Source: DATGMB01 sp035293845
GTDB lineage: Bacteria; Acidobacteriota; Terriglobia; Bryobacterales; Bryobacteraceae
DNA length: 32,606 nt
NCBI GenBank assembly: GCA_035293845.1
Contig: DATGMB010000304.1
Location: 1 to 32,606, forward strand
Direction: 5' to 3'
The position numbers were made by a program, and so were the translations under genes. Under the pieces are notes generated by a model. The model had not been told where the DNA came from. It did not search any database and was given only the letters and a program-made list of their open reading frames with translations. Of the stretch, positions 1-7,948 are shown in pieces (the stretch's first letter is position 1; every line of letters begins with the position of its first letter).

Positions 1-1
1 C

Positions 2-1393
2 GTGAGCGGCACGTTCAACTACACCGTCACCGTCACGGATTCGGCCGGTCACACCGGCACCTTCAACTGCTCCGTGACCGTGGCCCCGCCGATTACCGCG
101 AATTGCGTCACGATTAGCGCGATACAGGGTGTCGCGATCACACCCGTGACCATGACCGCTACCGGCGGCACGGGCACCGGATACACCTTCGCCGCCACCG
201 GCCTCCCCGCCGGTCTGACGATGTCCAGCACCGGCACGATTTCCGGCACGCCCACCGCGAGCGGAACGTTCAATTACACGGTCAGCGTGAAGGACTCCGC
301 CGGCCACAACGGCAGCTTCAACTGCTCCGTCACGGTGGCCCCGCCGCCGCCGGTTACAGCCAACTGCGCCGGTATTACGGCAATTGAGGGAATGGCCATC
401 ACCCCAGTAAGCATAACGGCCAGCGGCGGCATCGGCGGGCCGTACACGTTCACGGCCACCGGGCTGCCGGCGGGTCTCAGCATCTCCAGCACGGGTACGA
501 TCTCCGGCACGCCGGTGGTCAGCGGCACCTTCAACTACACGGTGACGATCAAGGACTCCGCCGGTAATACGGGCGCCATCCACTGCTCGGTTACGGTGGC
601 TGCTCCGCCGGCGGTGACGGCGAACTGTGCGGCGATCAGCGCCACTCAGGGTGTGTCCATCGCCCCGGTCACGATGTCCGCCTCGGGCGGCGTCGGCGGC
701 CCCTACACGTTTTCGGCCAGCGGTCTGCCGGCCGGGCTGACCATGTCTTCCTCGGGCACGATTTCGGGAACCCCGACGCTGAGCGGCACCTTCAGTTACA
801 CCGTCACGATCAAGGACGCGGCCGGCAACACGGGCACGGTCCACTGCAGCGTCACGGTCGCCGCGGCTCCGCCCATCGCGTGCGGGGATACGGCCACCAT
901 CGGCTTCTGGCACAACCAGAACGGCCAGGCGCTCATTGACTCCTTGAACGGCGGGCCCAACGCGACGGCGCTCGGCAACTGGCTGGCGACCGAATTCCCG
1001 TACCTGTACGGACCGAACGCCGGCAGCGGCAATAATCTCGCAGGCAAGACCAACGCGCAGGTAGCCGCGTACTACATGTCGGTGTTCGGCAGCGACAAGA
1101 CCGGCGCGCAGATTATGGCCGGGGCGCTTGCGGCCTATGTGACCAGCACTGGGCTGGCGGGCGGAACCGGCGCGGCGGGCTATGGCTTCAACACCTCGGC
1201 CATCGGCACGGGCGGCCACGCGTACAACGTGGGAACGAGCGGATCGTCGATCGGGCTCTCGAACAACCAGGCTTATACCGTGCTCACGCTGCTGCAACAG
1301 GTCAATCTGAGCAAGCAGAACGGCACGTACAGCTCGGAATCGGGCACGTTCAACACGCTCTTCAGCAACATCAATCAGACGGGCGATATTTAG
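2..1393 (+). CDS. Secreted putative-Ig (He_PIG) repeat protein, 3' part
   Basis: The frame is open to the left edge, so the N-terminus and any signal peptide are missing. Three full and one partial repeat of about 85-95 residues are visible (roughly residues 1-28, 34-111, 122-200, 210-286). Each carries the GLPAGL..SSTGTISGTP core and ends in a SGTFNYTV..KDSAG..G..CSVTV strand, typical of putative Ig domains in bacterial surface proteins. A different C-terminal domain follows (about 290-463), starting CGDTATIGFWHNQNGQALI and rich in G, N and S. That domain has no function I can assign. The repeats are also similar at DNA level, so they could recombine. A terminator follows 28 bp after the stop. 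The likely role is in cell-surface or extracellular adhesion, by family analogy only. Confidence 0.8.
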   Translation: MSGTFNYTVTVTDSAGHTGTFNCSVTVAPPITANCVTISAIQGVAITPVTMTATGGTGTGYTFAATGLPAGLTMSSTGTISGTPTASGTFNYTVSVKDSAGHNGSFNCSVTVAPPPPVTANCAGITAIEGMAITPVSITASGGIGGPYTFTATGLPAGLSISSTGTISGTPVVSGTFNYTVTIKDSAGNTGAIHCSVTVAAPPAVTANCAAISATQGVSIAPVTMSASGGVGGPYTFSASGLPAGLTMSSSGTISGTPTLSGTFSYTVTIKDAAGNTGTVHCSVTVAAAPPIACGDTATIGFWHNQNGQALIDSLNGGPNATALGNWLATEFPYLYGPNAGSGNNLAGKTNAQVAAYYMSVFGSDKTGAQIMAGALAAYVTSTGLAGGTGAAGYGFNTSAIGTGGHAYNVGTSGSSIGLSNNQAYTVLTLLQQVNLSKQNGTYSSESGTFNTLFSNINQTGDI

Positions 1394-1421
1394 CAGCCCG
1401 CCAATAGCCAAATTCCCCAGG

Positions 1422-1456
1422 GCGCGGGCCCGAGCCGTCGGACCCGCGCTTTTTTT
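1422..1456 (+). terminator. Rho-independent terminator
   Basis: GCGCGGGCCC (1422-1431) pairs with GGACCCGCGC (1440-1449) with one mismatch, leaving an 8-nt loop. Seven T residues follow directly (1450-1456). It ends the Ig-repeat gene. Confidence 0.88.
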
Positions 1457-1539
1457 GTTCTCCGGCGCAGGGCCGGCCGTGAATCCGTGCCTTTGCTCAC
1501 CTCCTCCGAAACCCGGCACCGGCCGGCATCTAATATTCC

Positions 1540-1569
1540 TTGACAGGTATATGCCACTCGGGGTATATC
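1540..1569 (+). promoter_or_regulatory. Sigma-70-type promoter for the arsR-like operon
   Basis: A perfect -35 TTGACA (1540-1545) is followed after 18 bp by TATATC (1564-1569). The element also contains GGTATAT twice (1546-1552 and 1562-1568), a possible site for autorepression by the regulator it drives. Confidence 0.6.
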
Positions 1570-1575
1570 AACAGT

Positions 1576-1932
1576 GTGGAGTCTGTGTTCGAAGTGATTG
1601 CGGAGCCGAACCGCCGCGCCATATTGAACCTGCTGATCTCGTCGGAGCACTCGGTCGGCGAGATCGAGCGCCAACTCGGCATGCCGCAGCCGGCTGTGTC
1701 CAAGCACCTGCGGGTGCTGCGCGAGGCCGGCTTCGTGGAATCCACCGTGGATGCGCAGCGGCGTCTCTACCGGCTGCGGCCGGAACCGCTGCAGGAGATC
1801 GACGCCTGGCTGGCTCCGTTCCGCCGTTTCTGGTCCGCGCATGTCGATGCTTTGGAGCGCCACCTCGACCGCATGGATCGACCTACACCAATTAGCACGC
1901 CAACGAAAGGCAAGAGAAGGAGAAAGAAATGA
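1576..1932 (+). CDS. ArsR/SmtB-family winged-helix transcriptional regulator
   Basis: The protein of about 118 residues begins V/M-ESVFEVIAEPNRRAIL and carries the ArsR DNA-binding core: EIERQLGMPQPAVSKHLRVL (helix-turn-helix) followed by a wing, REAGFVES..DAQRRLYRL. It has no CxC metal-binding motif, so it belongs to the non-metal ArsR group that usually sits beside SRPBCC genes. The frame extends up to a TTG at 1540, but that TTG is the -35 box. I therefore chose GTG 1576, which also matches where homologues begin relative to the FEVIAEP segment. With the -10 box ending at 1569, transcription would begin at or next to this GTG, giving a leaderless mRNA. It overlaps the SRPBCC gene by ATGA. 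The tail is basic (KGKRRRKK). Confidence 0.85.
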   Translation: MESVFEVIAEPNRRAILNLLISSEHSVGEIERQLGMPQPAVSKHLRVLREAGFVESTVDAQRRLYRLRPEPLQEIDAWLAPFRRFWSAHVDALERHLDRMDRPTPISTPTKGKRRRKK

Positions 1933-2477
1933 ACGATCGCGAGCAGTACACACCGGGTCCGGCCAGCGGAGAGGTGCGGAAGGAAGGCGAAAAATGGACG
2001 CTCATCCTCACCCGGCAACTGCGCCACCCGCCGGAAAAGGTCTGGCAGGCGCTCACCGAGCCGGCACATCTGCGGGAATGGGCGCCCTTTGACGTCGATG
2101 CCAGCCTGGGTACGGTTGGCACCGTGAATCTCACCTGGATGGGCGCGCAGCCCACGCCGATACCCACCAAAGTGACCCGCGCCGATGCCCCCCGGCTGCT
2201 CGAGTACGGCGACACCCGCTGGGAGCTCGAACCGTCCGCCGGCGGCACACGCCTCACCCTGTGGCACAACATCGACCGGCGCTTCATCTCCATGGGCGCG
2301 GCCGGATGGCACATTTCTTTCGACGTGATGGATCGCTATCTCAGCGGAACTCCCATCGGCCGCATCGCCGGCAACCAGGCGGTGCAGTTCAGCGGTTGGC
2401 AGCGATTGAACGCCGAGTACGCCAAACTGTTCGGCATCGAGGCCCCGAGTTGGCCGCCGAAGGCCGCGAAGAGTTGA
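1929..2477 (+). CDS. SRPBCC / AHSA1-type (START-like) domain protein
   Basis: This 182-residue protein has the AHSA1 signature: LTRQLRHPPEKVWQALTEPAHLREWAPFD near the N-terminus, then beta strands, a W..SFDVMDRYL segment and a C-terminal helix (AVQFSGWQRLNAEYAKLFG). The family forms a helix-grip cavity that binds hydrophobic ligands. Many members sit beside an ArsR regulator and may sense or act on small molecules; the ligand here is unknown. The ATG overlaps the regulator's TGA by 4 bp and follows an AAGGAG ribosome-binding site around 1917-1922. It is cytoplasmic, with no signal peptide. Confidence 0.88.
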   Translation: MNDREQYTPGPASGEVRKEGEKWTLILTRQLRHPPEKVWQALTEPAHLREWAPFDVDASLGTVGTVNLTWMGAQPTPIPTKVTRADAPRLLEYGDTRWELEPSAGGTRLTLWHNIDRRFISMGAAGWHISFDVMDRYLSGTPIGRIAGNQAVQFSGWQRLNAEYAKLFGIEAPSWPPKAAKS

Positions 2478-2497
2478 CGCCAGGGAGGAAGAGTCCG

Positions 2498-2920
2498 ATG
2501 GAATCGACACTGCAGAACCCGGCCCTCGCCAGCGCAAACGCTACGCGCAAAGCCGAGGCGGCCTTTTATTGGGCCGTCACCGCGCTATTCTGCCTGGAGA
2601 TCGGCTTCACCGCGTACGCGCAACTCCGCTTGCCCGAGGTGGCGCAGGCGTTCACGCGCCTGGGTTTTCCCGCCTATTTCCGGATAGAGCTCTCGTGGGC
2701 CAAACTCCTCGGCATCCTGATGCTGCTTGCGCCGGCGCCCGCGCGGCTCAAGGAATGGGCCTACGCCGGTTTCGCCATCAATTTGGCTTCGGCGCTGATC
2801 GCTCACATCGCGGTGGGCGATGGAGCGGAGGCGTGGAGTTGGGCGGCGGCGACGAGCGTGCTCTGGACGCTCTCCTACTACTTCTGGCGGCGCCGCACGG
2901 TCTCGCGGGAAGCGCAATGA
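2498..2920 (+). CDS. DoxX-like small membrane protein
   Basis: This is a 140-residue protein with four predicted membrane helices: about 22-42 (AAFYWAVTALFCLEIGFTAY), 68-86 (LSWAKLLGILMLLAPAPARL), 88-107 (EWAYAGFAINLASALIAHIAV) and 113-130 (WSWAAATSVLWTLSYYFW). The KLLGILMLL...LKEWAYAGF pattern is typical of DoxX-like (DUF4345/DoxX_2) proteins, which often form the third gene after ArsR and SRPBCC. The ATG at 2498 follows GGGAGG (2483-2488). It lies 20 bp after the SRPBCC stop, so it is very likely in the same operon. Its exact role is unknown. Confidence 0.85.
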   Translation: MESTLQNPALASANATRKAEAAFYWAVTALFCLEIGFTAYAQLRLPEVAQAFTRLGFPAYFRIELSWAKLLGILMLLAPAPARLKEWAYAGFAINLASALIAHIAVGDGAEAWSWAAATSVLWTLSYYFWRRRTVSREAQ

Positions 2921-2993
2921 AGACGTCCGTTGCGGTGGAATCCCCCTCCGGGTTGATCGACGGCCGGATCAAGGAACGGGAAGACTGCACCGC

Positions 2994-3647
2994 TCATTTC
3001 GTGCGCTCGGCCCAGACCTGGATGTGAATCATCCGGGGCTGGCGCCGCTGCGGCTCGAGCCCGACCGGAACGCCTTTGTCGTTCAGCAGGTGCAGACGGT
3101 AATCCGGTTTGGCCGGCGAGGCCGCCAGCCCCCACCCGGCCGCCGCGTTACATGCCGGGTTGCGGCGGGGCATCACCCGGACAGTGAACAGCGTTTCGGA
3201 GTCCCCCGGAACCGACCAGCGAACGTCCCGGAAATCCAGCCTGTAGGCCCCTTTTTCGGGCGTGACGATCACGGCGGGATTGGTCGAGACGCCGTTCCCC
3301 GGTCGGAGCGCCGCGGTCGTGAGGGCGACCAAGGCGTGGCAATCGCAAACCGGAACGCCGGGGATGGGAGGATTGTCGAGCGCGCCGTAAAGCGTGATCC
3401 TCTCGATCTGGTCGCCGAGGCCGCTCGGGCAGGATGGCGCGGAGGACGGAATTGCCCACACCCGGACCGCCTGAATCATCCAGACCTCGCCCGCAGCGCC
3501 GATGCGGAAGGCATCGGCGTACGCGCCTTTGGCGCCCCGTTCGACGAGCTGCGCGATTCGGGGGCCGCCAGCCAGCGGACGGTCCACGACCAGTGTCTGC
3601 GCTGCCAGGGGCAACACCAGCACCAAACCTGCCGTAAGCTTCCGCAC
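2994..3647 (-). CDS. Secreted hypothetical protein
   Basis: The 217-residue protein begins at GTG 3647 with a short Sec signal peptide (MRKLTAGLVLVLPLAAQ, probable cleavage near residue 16). I recognise no domain. The mature part contains paired cysteines (SSAPSCPSG and PVCDCHA) and a Cys near the C-terminus (RRNPACNAAAG), suggesting disulfides outside the cytoplasm. It runs convergent to the DoxX-like gene with 73 bp between the stops. No adjacent gene on this strand suggests a function. Coding is supported by the intact frame, the signal peptide and the GC-rich third positions. Confidence 0.65.
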   Translation of the reverse strand: MRKLTAGLVLVLPLAAQTLVVDRPLAGGPRIAQLVERGAKGAYADAFRIGAAGEVWMIQAVRVWAIPSSAPSCPSGLGDQIERITLYGALDNPPIPGVPVCDCHALVALTTAALRPGNGVSTNPAVIVTPEKGAYRLDFRDVRWSVPGDSETLFTVRVMPRRNPACNAAAGWGLAASPAKPDYRLHLLNDKGVPVGLEPQRRQPRMIHIQVWAERTK

Positions 3648-4018
3648 GTAGACATTTTAAGGCGGCTGCCGCATGCGCGAGCCACGAAATCCCCACAAGC
3701 GCGTGGGGCCGTAGTCCCGGTACTAGAGGTAAGGCCGGAACGCGGTTATCGATAGTGGCTATCGCGGCCAGCCGCCATGGCTGCCCTGCTCAACCGTGCT
3801 CGCTGACCTATCCCGTGCAGTAACGCGGTTTACCCGTGGATGTCCTTTGCCTGTCCTTTAGGTTTATACGGCCTCCCAGCACTGCTCCGGAGACTGGGTA
3901 TTTAGGGTCAAGCTCCGATGCCGTGTACCAGTACGGCCGCTCGGTCGAAAATGACTCTTAGTACCTGTATTTTCATAGATTTAAGCGATCTCAATCGCGT
4001 ACGATTGGAATGTAGGTT
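3648..4018. other. 371-bp non-coding region between divergent genes
   Basis: No convincing gene is seen. It has several short inverted repeats: CCCCAC/GTGGGG (3691-3708), GATAG/CTATC (3751-3763) and CAGCC/GGCTG (about 3769-3783). It becomes AT-richer towards 3950-4018, where promoters for the PEP-CTERM gene would be expected. The conserved core of known c-di-GMP riboswitches is not present. Confidence 0.5.
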
Positions 4019-5239
4019 ATGGCACAGTCGGCGGAGAATTCGACAGGGTGGAGGCGGGTGCCAGCGCTTTGGGCGCTGGCGGCCGTGATCCTGTTCTTCG
4101 CCGCGTCGCCTGCCGCCCACGCCAACAGCACAATTTTCTACAACAACTACGGAACCGGCTCGAACCCGTGCATTCCGTATCCCTACTGCTACCAGTCGGG
4201 CCAGTTCGGGCTGCTGGTCGGCTTGGGCGCCTCGGGAATTACCACCGGCGGAGAACTGGTCATCGCCAATAACGCCGCCACCCACATCGTAGGGGAGCCA
4301 GGAACCGACGGCGGCAGCATCGGAATCGGCACTGGCGACTTTACCAATACCGCCAGCGGCAAGGCGGAAACCTGGACCGGGCCCGTCGATTTCGCCGATC
4401 CCAGTCACAATGGCGGCCTCCCGACGGGCGACAATCTGACGAACATCACCCTGACCCACCCCTACACCACCAGCGACACCATCGTCGGCACCGCGCTGAA
4501 CCAGGCCTACAGCATCTCGCAGTATTTCAACTCGCAAAGCGCTACAGGCACCGCTCCCAGCGTGCTGACCGGCGGTACCAGCAATCAAACGCTGACGCTG
4601 AGCACCGGCCTGACGGTGCTGGACGTGAGCTCGATCAGTATGAGCCATATCCTGACGATCTCCGGGAATGCCAACGACGTACTCGTCATCAACGATTCCG
4701 GTTCCGCGAATTTCAAAAGCGGCGCGAAGATTGTCCTGACAGGCGGACTGAGCGCGGATAACGTGCTGTTCAACATCACCAGCTCGTCCGGGACGGTGCT
4801 CAGCATCAATAGCGGGAACCTGCTGCAGAGCGATTTCATCATCCGGGGCCAGGCCAGCCTGGCGAATGCAACGCTGGACGGCCGAATCCTGGGCGGGACG
4901 ACCATCACGCTCGGGAACAACTGGTATCAGGAAGTGCCGGAAGATATCCCCGAGACCCCGGAGCCTTCGAGCTGGCTTCTCTTCTCCTGCGGACTGGGCG
5001 CGGCACTGTATCTCGGGAGGCGGTTGCGCCAACCCGCTTTCGCAGGATTTGCCGGCCGCTTCCGCGAGACAATGAAATCGGATGCCGAAGGCCCCGTGGG
5101 ATACCTACCACCATCTTCTGGAGCAGCGGCGCGCGGAAACGGCGGAGATGGACCGCCGCTTACGTGCGCTGGGCTACCTCCGCCTGGCGATGGCGGGGGC
5201 GGCGGTAGCGGTGGTATGGGCCGCCCTGACCTGGGCTAG
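4019..5239 (+). CDS. PEP-CTERM sorted exported protein, overlapping the next gene
   Basis: A signal peptide (WRRVPALWALAAVILFFAASPAAHA, cleavage near residue 36) is followed by a beta-rich, Gly/Ser/Thr-rich domain (about 40-300). Segments such as VLVINDSGSANFKSGAKIVLTGG and LDGRILGGTTITLG resemble choice-of-anchor/ice-binding-like surface domains. A PEP-CTERM signal follows at about 316-341: PEPSSWLL, a hydrophobic stretch, then GRRLRQ. Proteins of this type are exported and then processed by an exosortase. The frame does not stop after the basic end; it runs about 65 more low-complexity residues to 5239, overlapping the MutS-like gene by 158 bp. A one-base shift in 5010-5070 would end it at TGA 5073-5075, so the true 3' end is uncertain. 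Confidence 0.75.
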   Translation: MAQSAENSTGWRRVPALWALAAVILFFAASPAAHANSTIFYNNYGTGSNPCIPYPYCYQSGQFGLLVGLGASGITTGGELVIANNAATHIVGEPGTDGGSIGIGTGDFTNTASGKAETWTGPVDFADPSHNGGLPTGDNLTNITLTHPYTTSDTIVGTALNQAYSISQYFNSQSATGTAPSVLTGGTSNQTLTLSTGLTVLDVSSISMSHILTISGNANDVLVINDSGSANFKSGAKIVLTGGLSADNVLFNITSSSGTVLSINSGNLLQSDFIIRGQASLANATLDGRILGGTTITLGNNWYQEVPEDIPETPEPSSWLLFSCGLGAALYLGRRLRQPAFAGFAGRFRETMKSDAEGPVGYLPPSSGAAARGNGGDGPPLTCAGLPPPGDGGGGGSGGMGRPDLG

Positions 5240-6905
5240 CTTTTCGATCGCTTGGGTACTGGCGCCGGCGGCGGTGTTCACGGCTTTGCTGGTACTGCAG
5301 GATCGCCTTTCCCGAGGCGCCGAGCTGCGGCGCCGCGCCGCGGCTTACTTCGAGCGCGGCCTGGCTCGCCTCGAAGGCAATTGGGCAGGCAGCGGCGAGC
5401 CCGGCGACCGGTACCTCGACCAGACCCATCCGTACGCGCAGGATCTCGACCTCTTCGGCCGCGGCTCGCTTTTCGAGCTGCTTTCGACGGCGCGAACGCG
5501 CGCCGGCCAGGACACCCTCGCGCACTGGCTGCTCGCCCCCGCCGAGCCCGAGGTGGCGCGCGCGCGGCAGCAGGCGGTCGAGGAACTGCGGCCGCGCCTC
5601 GACCTGCGCGAGGATCTCGCCGCGCTGGCCGAGGACGCGCGCAGCGGCGTCGATCCCGAACTGCTTTCCGCCTGGGGCGAAGCGCCGCCCGCGCTCGATA
5701 CGCGCCGGCTGGGAGCACTCGTTTGGGCGCTCACGGCGGCCGGAGTGATCGGATTTGCAGCGCTCATCGCGCTTTTGCTCGAATCCGCCCGCCTCATCCG
5801 CCCCGTGCCGGGAGCGATGGAGGCATTTCTCGCGGCGCTCCTCGCCAACGGCTATTTCCTGCATCGCTACCGCGTCCCGCTGGCCGCCATCACCGGCGCC
5901 GTGGACGAGGCCGCGGGCCAGCTGAAACTCCTCTCGGAAGTGCTGCGGCGCCTGGAGCGGGAACGCTTCGACGCGCCGCTGCTCGCCCAATTGCGCGCCA
6001 GCCTCGATATTGAAGGCGACCCGCCCTCGCGGCGGCTGGCCCGCCTGCGCCGCTTGGTGGAAAACCTCGATTCGCGCGACAACGTGCTGGTCCGGGTGAT
6101 GGAGATCTTCATTCTTTGGACGCCGCATTTCGCGCTGCGGGTCGAACACTGGCGCCGCCATTCCGGTCCCGCGGTGCGGCGCTGGCTGCGCGCCGTGGGA
6201 GAAATGGAGGCGCTCGGCTCGTTGGCCAGCCATGCCTTCGAGCACCCGCAAGACGTGTTCCCGGAGATCGCGGAGACCGGCGCGCCGTTCCTCGAAGCGG
6301 ATGCGATCGCGCACCCGTTGATCCCCGAGGCTCGCGCCGTCCGCAACGATGTGCGGCTGGGCGAGCCGGCGCGGGTCCTCATTGTCAGCGGCTCGAACAT
6401 GTCCGGCAAGAGCACCATGCTGCGGACCCTCGGAACCAACACCGTGCTCGCGCAGGCGGGCGCGCCGGTGCGCGCGCGGCGGATGCGCCTCGCGCCGCTG
6501 GCCTGCGGCGCGTCGATCCGCGTCAGCGACTCGCTGCAGGGCGGAATCTCACGCTTCTATGCCGAAATTCTGCGGCTGCGGCAGATTCTCGACATGACGG
6601 CCGGCGGCCGACCCGTGCTGTTCCTGATCGACGAAGTGTTGCACGGCACGAATTCGCACGACCGGCGGATCGGCGCGCAGGCCGTGGTGCGGGAACTGGT
6701 GGCGCGCGGCGCCGTAGGTCTCATCACCACGCACGACCTGGCGCTGGCGGAGATCGCGGGCGAGCTCGGCGAACTGGCCGCCAACGTGCATTTCGAGGAC
6801 CACGTGGAGAACGGCCAGATCCGCTTCGACTACGCGATGCGGCCCGGCGTGGTGCAGAAGAGCAATGCGATCGAGTTGATGCGATCGGTAGGTCTCCGAA
6901 TATGA
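5082..6905 (+). CDS. Membrane-associated MutS-family ATPase
   Basis: This 607-residue protein has a MutS core domain and ATPase domain without the N-terminal mismatch-reading domain. Hydrophobic pairs at about 33-74 and at about 210-265 indicate membrane anchoring. The ATPase domain shows Walker A GSNMSGKST (about 437-445), the MutS STMLRTLGTN helix, Walker B VLFLIDEVLHGTNSHDR and a TTHD switch. This is the MutS-like branch in Acidobacteria and Bacteroidetes that is not the canonical repair MutS; its role is unknown. The start at 5082 gives PKAPWDTYHHLLEQRRAETAEMDRR, a typical N-terminus for this group, directly after an in-frame stop at 5073-5075. The stop overlaps queG by ATGA, so the two are translationally coupled. 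Confidence 0.87.
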   Translation: MPKAPWDTYHHLLEQRRAETAEMDRRLRALGYLRLAMAGAAVAVVWAALTWASFSIAWVLAPAAVFTALLVLQDRLSRGAELRRRAAAYFERGLARLEGNWAGSGEPGDRYLDQTHPYAQDLDLFGRGSLFELLSTARTRAGQDTLAHWLLAPAEPEVARARQQAVEELRPRLDLREDLAALAEDARSGVDPELLSAWGEAPPALDTRRLGALVWALTAAGVIGFAALIALLLESARLIRPVPGAMEAFLAALLANGYFLHRYRVPLAAITGAVDEAAGQLKLLSEVLRRLERERFDAPLLAQLRASLDIEGDPPSRRLARLRRLVENLDSRDNVLVRVMEIFILWTPHFALRVEHWRRHSGPAVRRWLRAVGEMEALGSLASHAFEHPQDVFPEIAETGAPFLEADAIAHPLIPEARAVRNDVRLGEPARVLIVSGSNMSGKSTMLRTLGTNTVLAQAGAPVRARRMRLAPLACGASIRVSDSLQGGISRFYAEILRLRQILDMTAGGRPVLFLIDEVLHGTNSHDRRIGAQAVVRELVARGAVGLITTHDLALAEIAGELGELAANVHFEDHVENGQIRFDYAMRPGVVQKSNAIELMRSVGLRI

Positions 6906-7948
6906 CGGCCACGTTGTCTGCAATCACTGCCGCTTCCGTTCGCGAGCTCGCCGCCGAATGCGGCTTCGAGCTGGCGGGCGTGACGCCGGCCCTTCCGGCG
7001 GAGGATCGCGCGCGCTACCACGAGTGGGTCGGGGCCGGGCACGCCGGCGAGATGCGCTATCTCACCGACCGCCGCGCGGCCGTCCGTGACGATCCACGGC
7101 AATTGTTGCCGGAAGCGCAGTCGATCGTTTGCGTGGGCAAGGTCTACCACACGCCGTGGCCGTACTCGACGCAGTTTGACGAGGCCGGACGCGCATGGAT
7201 TTCGCGCTATGCCTGGGGCAGCGATTACCACGAGGAAATGCGCAACGGCCTGGCGCGCCTCGATGCGATGCTGCGTGCGTGCGCCGGGGACGATATGCGG
7301 TCGAAGATCTGCGTCGATACCGCGCCGCTGCTCGAGCGCACCTACGCACGCCTGGCCGGGCTCGGATGGATCGGCAAGAACACGTGCCTCATCAATCAGC
7401 GGCTCGGCTCCTGGGTGTTTCTGGGCGAACTGCTGGTTTCGCTCGCGATCGAGCCCGATGCGCCGCCGCCGGCCGACCGCTGCGGCACGTGCACCCGCTG
7501 CATCGATGCGTGCCCCACGGGCGCAATCCTGGAACCCTATACACTCGATGCGCGCCGCTGCATTTCCTACCTCACCATCGAGCTGCGCGGGCCCTGGCCG
7601 GATGCGTTTCGCACCGAAACCGGAGCGCACGTCTTCGGCTGCGATATCTGCCAGGACGTGTGCCCCTGGAACCGCCGCGCCGCGATCACCGGCGATCCGG
7701 CGTTCGCGCCATCGCATTTCGCCCCGCCGCTTGAAGATATGGCGAGCCTGAGCGAAGCGGAGTTCCGCGACCTGTTCGGCGGGACTCCGGTGAGCCGCGC
7801 ACGTTATTCCGGATTCCTGCGGAACGTCGCTATTGCGATGGGCAATAGCGGGCAGCAGCAGTTTCGTCCGGCGCTAAGCCGGATGGCGGAATCGGAAGAC
7901 GCCACCGTGGCGGAGGCGGCGCGGTGGGCGCTGGAGCGGCTGGGATGA
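6902..7948 (+). CDS. queG: Epoxyqueuosine reductase
   Basis: This cobalamin- and [4Fe-4S]-dependent enzyme carries out the last step of queuosine synthesis, reducing epoxyqueuosine to queuosine in the wobble position of certain tRNAs. The 348-residue protein has the family features: VCVGKVYHTPWPYS, the KICVDTAPLLERTYARLAGLGWIGKNT segment, and two ferredoxin-type clusters, CGTCTRCIDACPTGAI and CDICQDVCPWN. A short HEAT-like C-terminus follows (GQQQFRPALSRMAESEDATVAEAARWALERLG). Length is close to the usual 350-380. The ATG overlaps the upstream TGA by 4 bp; its own TGA overlaps the next ATG by 4 bp. No other queuosine gene is in the window. Confidence 0.95.
   Translation: MTATLSAITAASVRELAAECGFELAGVTPALPAEDRARYHEWVGAGHAGEMRYLTDRRAAVRDDPRQLLPEAQSIVCVGKVYHTPWPYSTQFDEAGRAWISRYAWGSDYHEEMRNGLARLDAMLRACAGDDMRSKICVDTAPLLERTYARLAGLGWIGKNTCLINQRLGSWVFLGELLVSLAIEPDAPPPADRCGTCTRCIDACPTGAILEPYTLDARRCISYLTIELRGPWPDAFRTETGAHVFGCDICQDVCPWNRRAAITGDPAFAPSHFAPPLEDMASLSEAEFRDLFGGTPVSRARYSGFLRNVAIAMGNSGQQQFRPALSRMAESEDATVAEAARWALERLG

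Noticed and set aside
3900..4018. c-di-GMP riboswitch before the PEP-CTERM gene
   Set aside because: The conserved tetraloop/receptor core expected for class I is not found in this region.
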